Shown in pieces: positions 8,030 to 16,533 of a DNA stretch of 53,538 nucleotides. Location: contig NZ_ANMO01000119.1 of NCBI RefSeq assembly GCF_000338295.1, positions 1-53,538 of the forward strand. The letters run 5' to 3'. The translations under genes were made by a program, and so were the position numbers. Each line of letters opens with the position of its first letter. Position 1 is the first letter of the stretch. This stretch comes from Rhodopirellula europaea 6C (lineage in GTDB: Bacteria > Planctomycetota > Planctomycetia > Pirellulales > Pirellulaceae). A model generated the notes under the pieces. That model was not told where the DNA came from and did no database searches. It saw only the letters and a program-made list of their open reading frames with translations.

Positions 8030-9424
8030 ATCCGAATCCTAGCCGTTCACAGCTACTACCGCCTTCGTGGCGGTGAGGATGTTGTATTTGATGCGGAGAC
8101 TCAGCTGCTGGAATCGTTTGGCCACGATGTCACGCGATTCACGCGAATGAATGATTCCCTATCGGACGCGGGAGCGTTGGCGAACGCTCGGAAGACGATC
8201 TGGAACCATGGTATCGCGGATGAAATTCGCCAAGTTGTGAAGTCAAAGCAAATTGACTTGGTTCATTTTCACAACACGTTCCCCGCAATGTCCCCGGCGG
8301 TCATCAAGTCTGCTCATGATGCCGGTGCCGCCACCGTGTTGACGTTGCACAACTCGCGAATTTTGTGTCCCAAAGCGGTTTGTTTTCGTGATGGGCAACC
8401 TTGTACAGACTGCATTTCGAAGAGCTTTGCGATGCCGGCTATTCGGAACGCATGTTTCCACGACAGCCGACTGGCCGCGGGAGTTGTTGCGATTCAGAAT
8501 TGGTTGCATCGAACCCGAAAGACATACCTGCGGTCACTCAACCTAGCGATCGCACCAACCGAGTTCGTCAAAAAGCGATACGTGGACTCAGGGCATCCGA
8601 TGCCACCGATCGTTGTCAAACCTCATTTTGTCGAATCAGGTCTGCCATTCGGGCAAGGAGACGGCGGCTACGCATTGTTCGTCGGTCGATTGAGCGAAGA
8701 GAAGGGGTTGAAGGTGCTATTGGACGCTTGGGACCGTTTGACTCAGCCTATTCCGTTGAAGATCATCGGCGATGGGCCGCTGCAGCACTTGTTGAATGTT
8801 TCGCGAGACAACGTCGAGTATCTTGGACGTTTGGATCAAGACGATGTCTACAAAACGATGGCCGACGCGGCGATGTTGATTTTGCCATCGCACTGTGCGG
8901 AGTCATTTGGTCGCGTTGTCGTCGAAGCCTTTGCTTGTGGAACACCGGTTGTATGTGCAAACCAAGGCGGGCAAGCTGAGTTAGTGCATCCTGGCGTTGG
9001 GGCTTTGTTCGAAAGCGGCAATGCGAGTGAGCTGGCTTCGGTGGTTGACCGGTTCGTAGAGAACGCGGAAGAGACCATTGCGATGCGTGATGCGGCTCGT
9101 TCTGAGTTTGTTGCCAAGTATTCTGATGAGATTAATCATGCTCAGCTTCTTGATATCTATTGCCAGGCGCTTACCTTGCGTGGACGGGCCGATGCGAGCC
9201 GGATGAAGGATGTTAATTTGCGAGTCGATCCAAAACACGCGATGACTCCGCCATACTCGGGGATGTCGTCCACCGAATCCGAAGCCGCGAAACTTCCGCT
9301 TGAACCATCATCGGCCCTGACCAGCAACAATGCCTCCGAACCAGAACCGTCCCGTAGCACCGAATCGATGCGTGGTCACGACAAGCTGGGACGACGGGCA
9401 TCCACTGGATCAACGCTTGGCTGA
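8030..9424 (+). CDS. Glycosyltransferase family 4 (proposed ATC start)
   Basis: This is a GT-B fold glycosyltransferase of about 464 residues. The N-terminal domain starts RILAVHSYYRLRGGEDVV and the C-terminal domain has LFVGRLSEEKGL and the GT4 signature ESFGRVVVEAFACGTPVV (E-x7-E). It would transfer a sugar from a nucleotide donor to the growing exopolysaccharide in the cytoplasm. The first ATG in frame (8147) would delete 39 conserved residues including the RGGE loop. The fold begins at ATC 8030, and an in-frame ATG at 7976 is cut off by TGA 8006. The start is therefore non-standard, or the TGA is a lesion. The last 80 or so residues are low-complexity and overlap the deacetylase gene by 95 bp. 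Confidence 0.75.
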   Translation: MRILAVHSYYRLRGGEDVVFDAETQLLESFGHDVTRFTRMNDSLSDAGALANARKTIWNHGIADEIRQVVKSKQIDLVHFHNTFPAMSPAVIKSAHDAGAATVLTLHNSRILCPKAVCFRDGQPCTDCISKSFAMPAIRNACFHDSRLAAGVVAIQNWLHRTRKTYLRSLNLAIAPTEFVKKRYVDSGHPMPPIVVKPHFVESGLPFGQGDGGYALFVGRLSEEKGLKVLLDAWDRLTQPIPLKIIGDGPLQHLLNVSRDNVEYLGRLDQDDVYKTMADAAMLILPSHCAESFGRVVVEAFACGTPVVCANQGGQAELVHPGVGALFESGNASELASVVDRFVENAEETIAMRDAARSEFVAKYSDEINHAQLLDIYCQALTLRGRADASRMKDVNLRVDPKHAMTPPYSGMSSTESEAAKLPLEPSSALTSNNASEPEPSRSTESMRGHDKLGRRASTGSTLG

Positions 9425-10145
9425 TCTATTGGTTCGCTATGAATTGGCGGCCACGTTCTACATTCCTCGCAAATCTCAGATGGAGACGATCCCAGAAGAG
9501 AAAATTCGCGAGCTGAGCCAGCGGTTTGAAATCGGTGCTCATACGATCGATCATCTGGTGCTGACCAGTTTGCCCGATGTGGAAGCCGAACGGCAGATTC
9601 ATGACAGTGGCGTTTGGATTGCCGATGTGACCGGTCAAGCGTGTCGGATGTTTTGTCCACCGCTGGGCAAGTTTCAACGAGAGCACGTCAACGCGATCGC
9701 TCGTCATGGTTTCACCGGATATCGAACGGTGGAATTGTTGCAGTGCGATCCACCCAAACGCCGGGTGCGAGGTGACTACATTCGCGGCGACAAGGGGTGG
9801 GAGTTGTCATCCATGACGACTTCCGTGCAGGCTCATCCTCACCCGAGATCGGCGTATCTTCGCGATGCGATGAAGCGAGCTGCTTGGGGGCCGTTCCAGC
9901 GAGCATGGAAATTCGCAGGAAAAACGAACTGGGTGGAGATGGCCGAGGTGATGCTGGAAGAAGCGGTACAAACGGGTGGTGTGTTTCATTTGTGGGGGCA
10001 TAGCTGGGAAATCGAAGCGAACGACCAGTGGCAGAACCTGGAAACGACGTTTGAAATGCTGGCCGACGCGATTCGGTCGGGGCGAGCTGTCACCGCAACC
10101 AATGGCGAAATCTGTTCGCTGGAAAACCCCGCTTCCCTTTTTTGA
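9330..10145 (+). CDS. Polysaccharide deacetylase (NodB-like)
   Basis: The product is 271 residues. TTSWDDGHPLD (residues 17-27) carries the catalytic base and metal Asp of the NodB homology domain. GAHTIDH near residue 70 is the metal-binding H-x3-H motif, and CPPLGKF near 110 matches the R/PPxG loop. The family removes N- or O-acetyl groups from sugars. No signal peptide is visible, so action on a cytoplasmic lipid-linked intermediate is possible. The gene overlaps the glycosyltransferase by 95 bp in another frame. A later start at GTG 9372, just before VTTSWDDG, is also possible and would still overlap. Confidence 0.8.
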   Translation: MPPNQNRPVAPNRCVVTTSWDDGHPLDQRLADLLVRYELAATFYIPRKSQMETIPEEKIRELSQRFEIGAHTIDHLVLTSLPDVEAERQIHDSGVWIADVTGQACRMFCPPLGKFQREHVNAIARHGFTGYRTVELLQCDPPKRRVRGDYIRGDKGWELSSMTTSVQAHPHPRSAYLRDAMKRAAWGPFQRAWKFAGKTNWVEMAEVMLEEAVQTGGVFHLWGHSWEIEANDQWQNLETTFEMLADAIRSGRAVTATNGEICSLENPASLF

Positions 10146-10263
10146 CAACTCGCATAGAGTTAAATAGGCGACGGGTGAAAACGGATACCCTTTTGGCAGG
10201 TTTCCTCGTCGCCAATTTCGAAGCGACTTCACCGACCGCGAACACTCGACACACCATTCGAAC

Positions 10264-10698
10264 ATGCCGAACGAGCAGGACATTTACGAAGAACACGTGC
10301 TGGATCACTACGAAGACCCGTACCACCGTGGGACTCTGGACACCGCCAGCCACATGCATGAGGGGAACAACCCGCTGTGTGGTGACCGGATCGTGATCAC
10401 GCTGAAATTGGACGATTCGGGGAAAGTCGCCGAGGCTTGGTTCGAAGGCGAGGGGTGCGTTATCAGTCAAGCTTCCGCGTCGATGCTGATCGAGCGGATG
10501 GAAGGCAAGACGATCGAAGAAGTGAAGGCGTTCACCGCCGAAGAGATGCTGGAATTGTTCGGACCCAAGTTGACGCCCAATCGACAGAAGTGCTGCCTCC
10601 TGTCGTGGAAAATTCTGCAATCTGCGTTGCACTCGCCTATCGGCGAAGACGGTGACTCGTCCGCACCGAGCGGCCCTTCGCTCGGGGAAGAACAGTGA
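10264..10698 (+). CDS. sufU: SufU-like Fe-S cluster assembly protein
   Basis: The product is 144 residues, the usual SufU/IscU length. The ligand set is Cys39 and Asp41 (NPLCGDR), Cys65 (GEGCVIS) and Cys110/111 (QKCCLLSW), as in U-type scaffold and sulfur-transfer proteins. In SufU the site holds zinc and accepts persulfide sulfur from SufS. The neighbour supports this: sufS starts at GTG 10695 inside the sufU stop codon. Length and partner favour SufU over IscU. It works in the cytoplasm. Confidence 0.88.
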   Translation: MPNEQDIYEEHVLDHYEDPYHRGTLDTASHMHEGNNPLCGDRIVITLKLDDSGKVAEAWFEGEGCVISQASASMLIERMEGKTIEEVKAFTAEEMLELFGPKLTPNRQKCCLLSWKILQSALHSPIGEDGDSSAPSGPSLGEEQ

Positions 10699-11990
10699 TT
10701 GTGACAACTTCCCCAACCAATCTGGACGTTGCAAAAATTCGGGAAGATTTCCCGATTCTAGGCATTCGCTCTGCCAGTGATCGACCGTTGGTCTACTTTG
10801 ATAACGCTGCAAGTACTCAACGTCCCACATCGGTCATTGAGGCGATGAGCCGTTGCTATCGGGAATACTACAGCAACGTTCATCGCGGAATTCACACGTT
10901 GAGTGAAGCGTCGACGCAAGCCTACGAGAACGCAAGGGCAACGGTGGCATCGTTCATGAATGCTTCGTCGACCAACGAAGTCATCTTTGCTGCTGGAACG
11001 ACAGCCGCGATCAACACTGTCTCACGGAGCTGGGGCGACCAGAACTTATCACAGGGTGATGTGATCTTGTTGTTGATCAGCGAACACCACGCGAACATTG
11101 TTCCGTGGCATCAGCTTGCCGAACGTGTTGGTTGCCGAGTCGAATTTATCTCCGTTGATGAAGAGTTCTTGATTGACGACGAAGCGGTCGCTTCTGCGCT
11201 TCGAATGCACCAACCAAAGTTATTCGCGTTTGGTGCCGCGAGCAACACGCTCGGGACGGAGTATCCCGTCAAACGTTGGACGCGGATGGCTCACGACGCC
11301 GGAGCAACCGTTTTGATCGATGCTGCTCAAGCGGCACCGCACTGGAAGATGGACGTTCAAGATTGGGATGCTGATTTCATCGTCTTCAGCGGCCATAAAG
11401 TCTGCGGCCCCACCGGTATCGGAGTGCTTTGGGGACGCGAAAGTCTGCTGGACTCGATGCCTCCGTTCTTAGGCGGAGGTGGAATGATTCAAACGGTCAC
11501 GACCGACGGATTCACCGCGCACGCGTTGCCGGAGAAGTTCGAAGCCGGAACACCACCGATTGTTGAAGCTATCGGACTGGAAGCCGCCATCGACTATTTG
11601 ACCGATGTAGGCATGGACAACATTCATGCTCATGAACGTTTGCTCGGTACTCGAGCGGATGCGGGGCTTCGCGAAATCAACGGCGTTCGTGTCATCGGTC
11701 CCACTGCGGAACACAAAGGCGGAATCAATAGCTTTGTCATCGATGGCGTGCACGCGCACGATGTTTCGCAGTTTTTGGATGGACAGGGCGTCGCGGTCCG
11801 CGCCGGTCACCACTGCACGATGCCGTTGCACCACGCGATTGGAGTGACGGCGACCTCGCGTGCGAGCTGCTACTTCTACAACACGGTCGAAGAAGTTGAC
11901 GTGTTTTTGCAAGCGGTATCGGATGTACGAGATCGGTTTGCGAAAACAGGTCGACGTCGTCGTTCGCGATCCAGTCGTTCGAATTCATGA
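10695..11990 (+). CDS. sufS: Cysteine desulfurase SufS
   Basis: This 431-residue PLP enzyme of the class-V aminotransferase fold converts cysteine to alanine and a protein persulfide for Fe-S cluster assembly. YFDNAASTQRP near residue 34, the PLP Lys about residue 235 in FSGHKVCGPTG and the catalytic Cys about 374 in RAGHHCTMPLH are all present. The RAGHHC context is that of group II (SufS) enzymes. Start GTG 10695 overlaps sufU by 4 bp, and the stop overlaps xseA by 4 bp (ATGA). The Arg/Ser-rich tail (about 12 residues) looks like a by-product of that overlap. Confidence 0.92.
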   Translation: MIVTTSPTNLDVAKIREDFPILGIRSASDRPLVYFDNAASTQRPTSVIEAMSRCYREYYSNVHRGIHTLSEASTQAYENARATVASFMNASSTNEVIFAAGTTAAINTVSRSWGDQNLSQGDVILLLISEHHANIVPWHQLAERVGCRVEFISVDEEFLIDDEAVASALRMHQPKLFAFGAASNTLGTEYPVKRWTRMAHDAGATVLIDAAQAAPHWKMDVQDWDADFIVFSGHKVCGPTGIGVLWGRESLLDSMPPFLGGGGMIQTVTTDGFTAHALPEKFEAGTPPIVEAIGLEAAIDYLTDVGMDNIHAHERLLGTRADAGLREINGVRVIGPTAEHKGGINSFVIDGVHAHDVSQFLDGQGVAVRAGHHCTMPLHHAIGVTATSRASCYFYNTVEEVDVFLQAVSDVRDRFAKTGRRRRSRSSRSNS

Positions 11991-13315
11991 GTGACAGCAC
12001 CCAGTTTTCGCTGTTCGATTCCAGCGATGACGAGCCGCCAAAGGTCACCGCTTCCAAACGTAAAGTCCCCAGGAAGAAGCGTCGTTCTTCCAGCAGCGAC
12101 GATGCGATTTCGATTAGCGAACTGACGCGTCAAATCAAATCGACGGTCGAATCGGGGTTTCCGGGCGTTTGGGTCGCCGGTGAGATCACCGACATCGCAC
12201 GTCCGCGAAGCGGTCACCTGTATTTCACGCTGAAGGATGAACGTTCGCAAATTCGAGGCGTGATGTGGCGAAGTGTTGCCGAACGTTTGCCCTTTGAACT
12301 GGATGACGGTCAAAGCGTTCTCTGCATGGGCGATGTGGAGGTCTACGCGGCACGAGGCTCTTATCAACTGGTCGTTCGCAAATGCCAACCTCAAGGCATG
12401 GGCTCGTTGCAACTCGCGTTTGCTCAACTGCAGGCGAAATTGCAAGCGGAAGGTTTGTTCGAGCCGGACCGAAAACGCGTACTGCCGCGAGTTCCCCGGC
12501 GTGTCGCGATTGTGACCAGCCCCACCGGTGCCGCGATCCAGGATTTTTTGCAAGCCGCCGCGCAGCGTCACGCGGGCATCGAAATTGTGCTCATCCCGGC
12601 CAGCGTCCAGGGACCGGGAAGCGTCGAGTCGTTGATTGACGGGATGCGAGCGGCCCACCGGATGCGGCCCCAACCCGATGTCTTGATTGTCTCTCGCGGT
12701 GGCGGATCACTGGAGGATCTCTGGTCATTCAACGATGAGCAATTGGTCCGGGCGATTGCGGCATCGAGAATCCCGACTGTCTCGGCGGTTGGACACGAAA
12801 TCGATGTCACCCTGGCGGATTTGGTCGCCGACGTTCGAGCGTTGACCCCGACCGACGCGGCGTCGCGTGTCTTGCCGGATCGCGAATCAATGGTTGCGGC
12901 ACTGGATGCACTTGGTCAGATGATGGCGACCAACTTGTTCCGGCGGATTCACTCCGAACGCCAACGTCTGGAAAACTGGGAGTCTCGTCCGATTTTTCAA
13001 AACCCGTTTGAGATGGTTCATGATCGCAGCCGAGAGCTCGACGATTGGGACGAACGTGGACGATCCGCGATTTGGCGACGGCTGGAACAAGCTGAAGCGA
13101 AACTTGCGACCGTCGCGGCGGCACAATCCGCCTTGTCACCGCTCGCCGTGCTTGCGCGTGGTTACAGCGTGACGCAAACCGATGTAGGTAAGGTCGTTCG
13201 ATCAACGGGTGATGTTCAGCCGGGCCAAACGCTGCGCACGCGGCTGACTGATGGTGATGTCATCTCAGTCGTTTCTCGGCACGAATCGAAACCAGACACA
13301 CCCGAGTCGGCTTAG
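11987..13315 (+). CDS. xseA: Exodeoxyribonuclease VII large subunit
   Basis: The 442-residue product has an N-terminal OB fold (about residues 38-135, VWVAGEITDIARPRSGHLYF) that binds single-stranded DNA. The nuclease domain follows with TSPTGAAIQDF, SRGGGSLEDLWSFND and AVGHEIDVTLAD. The C-terminal coiled coil would bind several XseB subunits. The enzyme degrades single-stranded DNA in both directions in the cytoplasm. No xseB follows in this window although it often does in other bacteria. Translation is coupled to sufS. The first 35 residues are a basic, low-complexity leader. Confidence 0.93.
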   Translation: MSDSTQFSLFDSSDDEPPKVTASKRKVPRKKRRSSSSDDAISISELTRQIKSTVESGFPGVWVAGEITDIARPRSGHLYFTLKDERSQIRGVMWRSVAERLPFELDDGQSVLCMGDVEVYAARGSYQLVVRKCQPQGMGSLQLAFAQLQAKLQAEGLFEPDRKRVLPRVPRRVAIVTSPTGAAIQDFLQAAAQRHAGIEIVLIPASVQGPGSVESLIDGMRAAHRMRPQPDVLIVSRGGGSLEDLWSFNDEQLVRAIAASRIPTVSAVGHEIDVTLADLVADVRALTPTDAASRVLPDRESMVAALDALGQMMATNLFRRIHSERQRLENWESRPIFQNPFEMVHDRSRELDDWDERGRSAIWRRLEQAEAKLATVAAAQSALSPLAVLARGYSVTQTDVGKVVRSTGDVQPGQTLRTRLTDGDVISVVSRHESKPDTPESA

Positions 13316-13355
13316 CCTTCGCCGGTCCAGTCATTCCCACCAACCCAACTCAATC

Positions 13356-14354
13356 ATGATGCGTTCATTGCTCTGCACGCTGTTTTTGTTTTCCTCAGCG
13401 GTGTCGCTCCACGCGGATTCGCCGGATTCCAAAAAGCGTGCTTGGGAAACCATCGAAACGAACGGCCATCCAACCGCGCGTCATGAGGCGGCGCTGGTCG
13501 GTTTTCAGAACAAGCTTTATTTGCTGGGTGGTCGCCGCATCAATCCGGTTGATGTCTACGATCCAGCGACCAACGTTTGGTCGGCGAAGTCCGAAACACC
13601 ATTGGAATTGCATCATTTCCAAGGAGTCGTTGTTGAAGACGCGATCTATCTGATGGGAGCGATGACCGGGCCTTATCCGAAAGAGACTCCCCTTGAGAAA
13701 GTTGTGGTCTATCATCCTTCCGAGGATCGTTTCGATTTTGTTCATTCGATTCCGGAATCACGTCGCCGCGGAGGAGCGGGCGCAATCTTTCACGATGGTT
13801 GGATCTATCTGGTTGGCGGGATTACCAACGGTCATATTGATGGTTGCCGTCGTTGGTTTGATCGCTACGACCCCAAAACGGGCATGTGGGAAATCCTGCC
13901 TGATGCACCGCATGAAAGAGATCACTTTCAAGCCGCAATCATTGGCAATCGTTTGTACGCCGCGGGCGGGCGAGTGACATCAAAACGTGATAACGCGGTT
14001 TTCTCACAAACGATCAGCAAGATCGATGTTTATGACTTTGACGCTGGCAAATGGCTATCGCCCGACCAGTGCCCGGATCTTCCGACCCAGCGTGCGGGCA
14101 ACAGCGTCGTCGCGATCGAAGGAAAGTTGGTCGTCGGTTGCGGTGAGAGTGCCGATCAAAAACAGGCTCATGACGAGGTCGAAGTTTTCGACCCCGAAAC
14201 AAAATCCTGGTCAGCATGGCCGTATATGAACCAAGGGCGACATGGCACAGGATTGGTTCAAATTGGCGAATCGTTGTACACCGCATCAGGCAGTGGCAAT
14301 CGCGGCGGCGGGCCCGAACTTGAATCGACCGAACGGTTGCTGCTTAAGGAGTAG
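13356..14354 (+). CDS. Secreted Kelch-repeat beta-propeller protein
   Basis: The 332-residue product has a signal peptide (MRSLLCTLFLFSSAVSLHA). Repeated Kelch blades follow, each with a GG pair and a downstream Tyr/Trp: LYLLGGRRINPVDVYD, IYLMGAM, IYLVGGITNG, LYAAGGRV and LVVGCGES. About six blades are visible, enough for one closed propeller. Such proteins bind ligands or sugars; an enzymatic role cannot be shown. ATG 13356 is chosen over the in-frame ATG 13251 inside xseA because the signal peptide starts there; ATG 13359 is nearly equivalent. It lies 40 bp after xseA. Confidence 0.8.
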   Translation: MMRSLLCTLFLFSSAVSLHADSPDSKKRAWETIETNGHPTARHEAALVGFQNKLYLLGGRRINPVDVYDPATNVWSAKSETPLELHHFQGVVVEDAIYLMGAMTGPYPKETPLEKVVVYHPSEDRFDFVHSIPESRRRGGAGAIFHDGWIYLVGGITNGHIDGCRRWFDRYDPKTGMWEILPDAPHERDHFQAAIIGNRLYAAGGRVTSKRDNAVFSQTISKIDVYDFDAGKWLSPDQCPDLPTQRAGNSVVAIEGKLVVGCGESADQKQAHDEVEVFDPETKSWSAWPYMNQGRHGTGLVQIGESLYTASGSGNRGGGPELESTERLLLKE

Positions 14355-14412
14355 CTGCAAGTTTCGAAGATCGTACTACGAAAGGCACCCTGGCATTGAA
14401 GAATGCTCGCGG

Positions 14413-15162
14413 TCACTTTCCTTCCGTATCGTACCTATCTTCAGTATCTATCTCATCGAGTTGAAGGATCGAGATGACGACCTCGCCATAGGAGTCAGCG
14501 TCGTCTCCCTTCTTCAAATTGGATTGGGTGTAGCACCCCGCTTTGAAGTAGCACCCATCACGTGACACCGTCCAATCCATCTGCTCTTCGCCGTTGTAGG
14601 AGACTCGGACGTGTCCGTCCCCAGCTTCAATCCGCAGATCGAACTTGGTTCCCAATTGGTAGTGACGATCCATCATCACTTCGCCGAAATCGTTGCGTTC
14701 GACGAACAACTTCTCGCCTTCCAAACGCACCATCATCAAGTCATCTTCCGCGTCGTGAATTTGGGCGCACACGACATGCTGCTTCTTTCGCGGTGTTGAG
14801 GTGATGGCGACCCGCATGGTCATCGTGTGGATTGTTCTGTCGTCCGTGCTCCAGTCTGCCCGGCTGACTCGGTCGGGAGCCATCTCGCGAAGCTCTGAAC
14901 GAGGAAAACTGGAGCCCTTTGTGGTGACGCCGCCGCAGTGAGCGCGGAAGACAACTCCGCGCTGGTCTGTGACGTGAAAATGTTCCGGGTGCGAGAAATT
15001 GGTCAACTCAGGTTGGCGGATCTCCGACGGTGTCCCCCGTTTTATCGACTCGATTGGCAGTGTCAAACGCCACCGCGAGAGATCGAGAACGTCGGCAGGC
15101 GTCTCTGCCACAACCGTTGGCATAGAAACCACAAACAAGCAAACAGCCAGTAGCAAACGCAT
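14413..15162 (-). CDS. Secreted PL7-family alginate lyase
   Basis: The product is 249 residues with a signal peptide cleaved near VVA/ET (residue 19). All three PL7 signature blocks are present in order: RSELREM near residue 88, the catalytic QIH near 133 (CAQIHDAED) and YFKAGCYTQSN near 205. The jelly-roll lyase cleaves alginate (poly-mannuronate/guluronate) by beta-elimination with His and Tyr. Being exported, it would attack brown-algal polysaccharide or a biofilm polymer outside the cytoplasm. It is a compact, single-domain version without a carbohydrate-binding module. It is convergent with the Kelch gene, with a gap of only 58 bp. Confidence 0.9.
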   Translation of the reverse strand: MRLLLAVCLFVVSMPTVVAETPADVLDLSRWRLTLPIESIKRGTPSEIRQPELTNFSHPEHFHVTDQRGVVFRAHCGGVTTKGSSFPRSELREMAPDRVSRADWSTDDRTIHTMTMRVAITSTPRKKQHVVCAQIHDAEDDLMMVRLEGEKLFVERNDFGEVMMDRHYQLGTKFDLRIEAGDGHVRVSYNGEEQMDWTVSRDGCYFKAGCYTQSNLKKGDDADSYGEVVISILQLDEIDTEDRYDTEGK

Positions 15163-15317
15163 ATGTTGACTCGGGTGAGACGACCATTTGGCGAACGAAG
15201 AATGTTCGCCTGAGATCGTTCATGTTACTCAACTGAGAGTCGCGACTGATGCCGGCGATCAATTCTCAACTGCGAGAAACAAGCTGACGCTGTCTGTCCC
15301 GTTGTGAAGGTGCCGAT

Positions 15318-16352
15318 TCACTGGGATCGAAATGAAACGATCAGATGATTTCCGTCAGGCGTCTGGATCGGATCTGACGTGGAAACGTTCTCCGGGATTC
15401 CATCGAACGTTTGCGGTGCTTCGAGAAGGTCGATTGAGACCGCGATCGGCAAGATTCGGTCACCGACTGTGCCGGCCATCAGGAATGAGTCACCGTTTGG
15501 GTTCCAATTGTACGAACTTCCGTGCAGCAGCCCCGCGTCCATCGTGTCACCGGTTCGCACCATCAGGCTCGAGATGCCTTCGTCGACTTGGATCACCCCG
15601 GTCGCCAGTTCCTTCGTGTCTTTGAGGGGTCCGCCAAATACCACGCGACGTGAATTGTCTTTTGCCCACTCGAATTGGACACTCAATTCCCCAAAGGGCG
15701 AGTCATCCGGCGAAAAGATGTTGGTGGTCGTTTCACTTTCAATGTCAAACAGACGCAAGCACGATTTCGGAACTGCGATCCCGTTCTCGTTTTCGCCACC
15801 AAAAAACACAATCGATTTGCCGTCCGGTGACCAACGTCCACCCCACGCTCCTCGATGGGCAACCATCATCCGATTGCCACCATCGATATCCATGATCCAG
15901 ATCGACGTCCCCTCCGCACCATCGGTGTTCGTGTAGCGTCGCGGACGGCTGAAAACCAAACGTTTCCCGTCGGGTGAAAACGACGGCAAAGAACCGTCGA
16001 TGATATTGGTTGTCGTTTGTCCATCAAAGTCGACAATGACGATCTTGGACTCTTGCCGTGTCCTCTTGGGATCGCTTGTCCACGCATCAAAAGCGATCCA
16101 CTTCCCATCGGCCGAGATCTCAGGTTTGCCCTGGCTGTCGAAACGCTCTTTCAGCTTTTCGTCTAAAACCAGCGGTCGAATCGGCGTTCCGTCGGGTTTG
16201 CAGAGATGCAGGATTTGGCGTTCGGGCTGGGTTGGATCAACGTCCAAAGCATCGTTTCCACTCGCGAAGAAAGGTGATGCGAGCAGTCCGAACAGCGAGC
16301 AGCAAATACAAGTAGACTGTCGTAAATCACGCACGATATCCGGCTCCTGCAA
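15318..16352 (-). CDS. Exported TolB-like (PD40) propeller protein
   Basis: The 344-residue product has a hydrophobic N-terminus (about residues 12-31) that looks like a signal peptide with Cys residues. PD40 blades follow, recognisable as PEISADGKWIAF, PSFSPDGKRLVFS and GRWSPDGKSIVFFGG, each with the SPDG turn. The fold is that of TolB and of planctomycete WD40-like exported proteins. No enzymatic motif is visible. It lies 155 bp upstream of the alginate lyase on the same strand and could be co-expressed with it. A role in polysaccharide binding is a guess. Confidence 0.7.
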   Translation of the reverse strand: MQEPDIVRDLRQSTCICCSLFGLLASPFFASGNDALDVDPTQPERQILHLCKPDGTPIRPLVLDEKLKERFDSQGKPEISADGKWIAFDAWTSDPKRTRQESKIVIVDFDGQTTTNIIDGSLPSFSPDGKRLVFSRPRRYTNTDGAEGTSIWIMDIDGGNRMMVAHRGAWGGRWSPDGKSIVFFGGENENGIAVPKSCLRLFDIESETTTNIFSPDDSPFGELSVQFEWAKDNSRRVVFGGPLKDTKELATGVIQVDEGISSLMVRTGDTMDAGLLHGSSYNWNPNGDSFLMAGTVGDRILPIAVSIDLLEAPQTFDGIPENVSTSDPIQTPDGNHLIVSFRSQ

Positions 16353-16533
16353 GTTCGAAATTCAGCCTGGGCCATCATTCAACGCAGCCCGCTGGCGGGG
16401 TTGCTTAATGGCTCCACAGGAGTGCAGTCTATCAACTTGTAGCCCCGTTGAGATGGGGGGATGCGTGTTTTGGTGAGTATTGCTGCAAGCAACTAATCAT
16501 CAGGCGAAATTTGCAGCGGTTCTGTGCCGGTAT

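Noticed and set aside
10090-12673. Long antisense frames over sufU, sufS and xseA (246, 147 and 265 codons)
   Set aside because: They mirror strong, motif-bearing genes on the plus strand, as codon bias produces. The same holds for long antisense frames at 35175-36068, 46999-47829 and 48807-49646.
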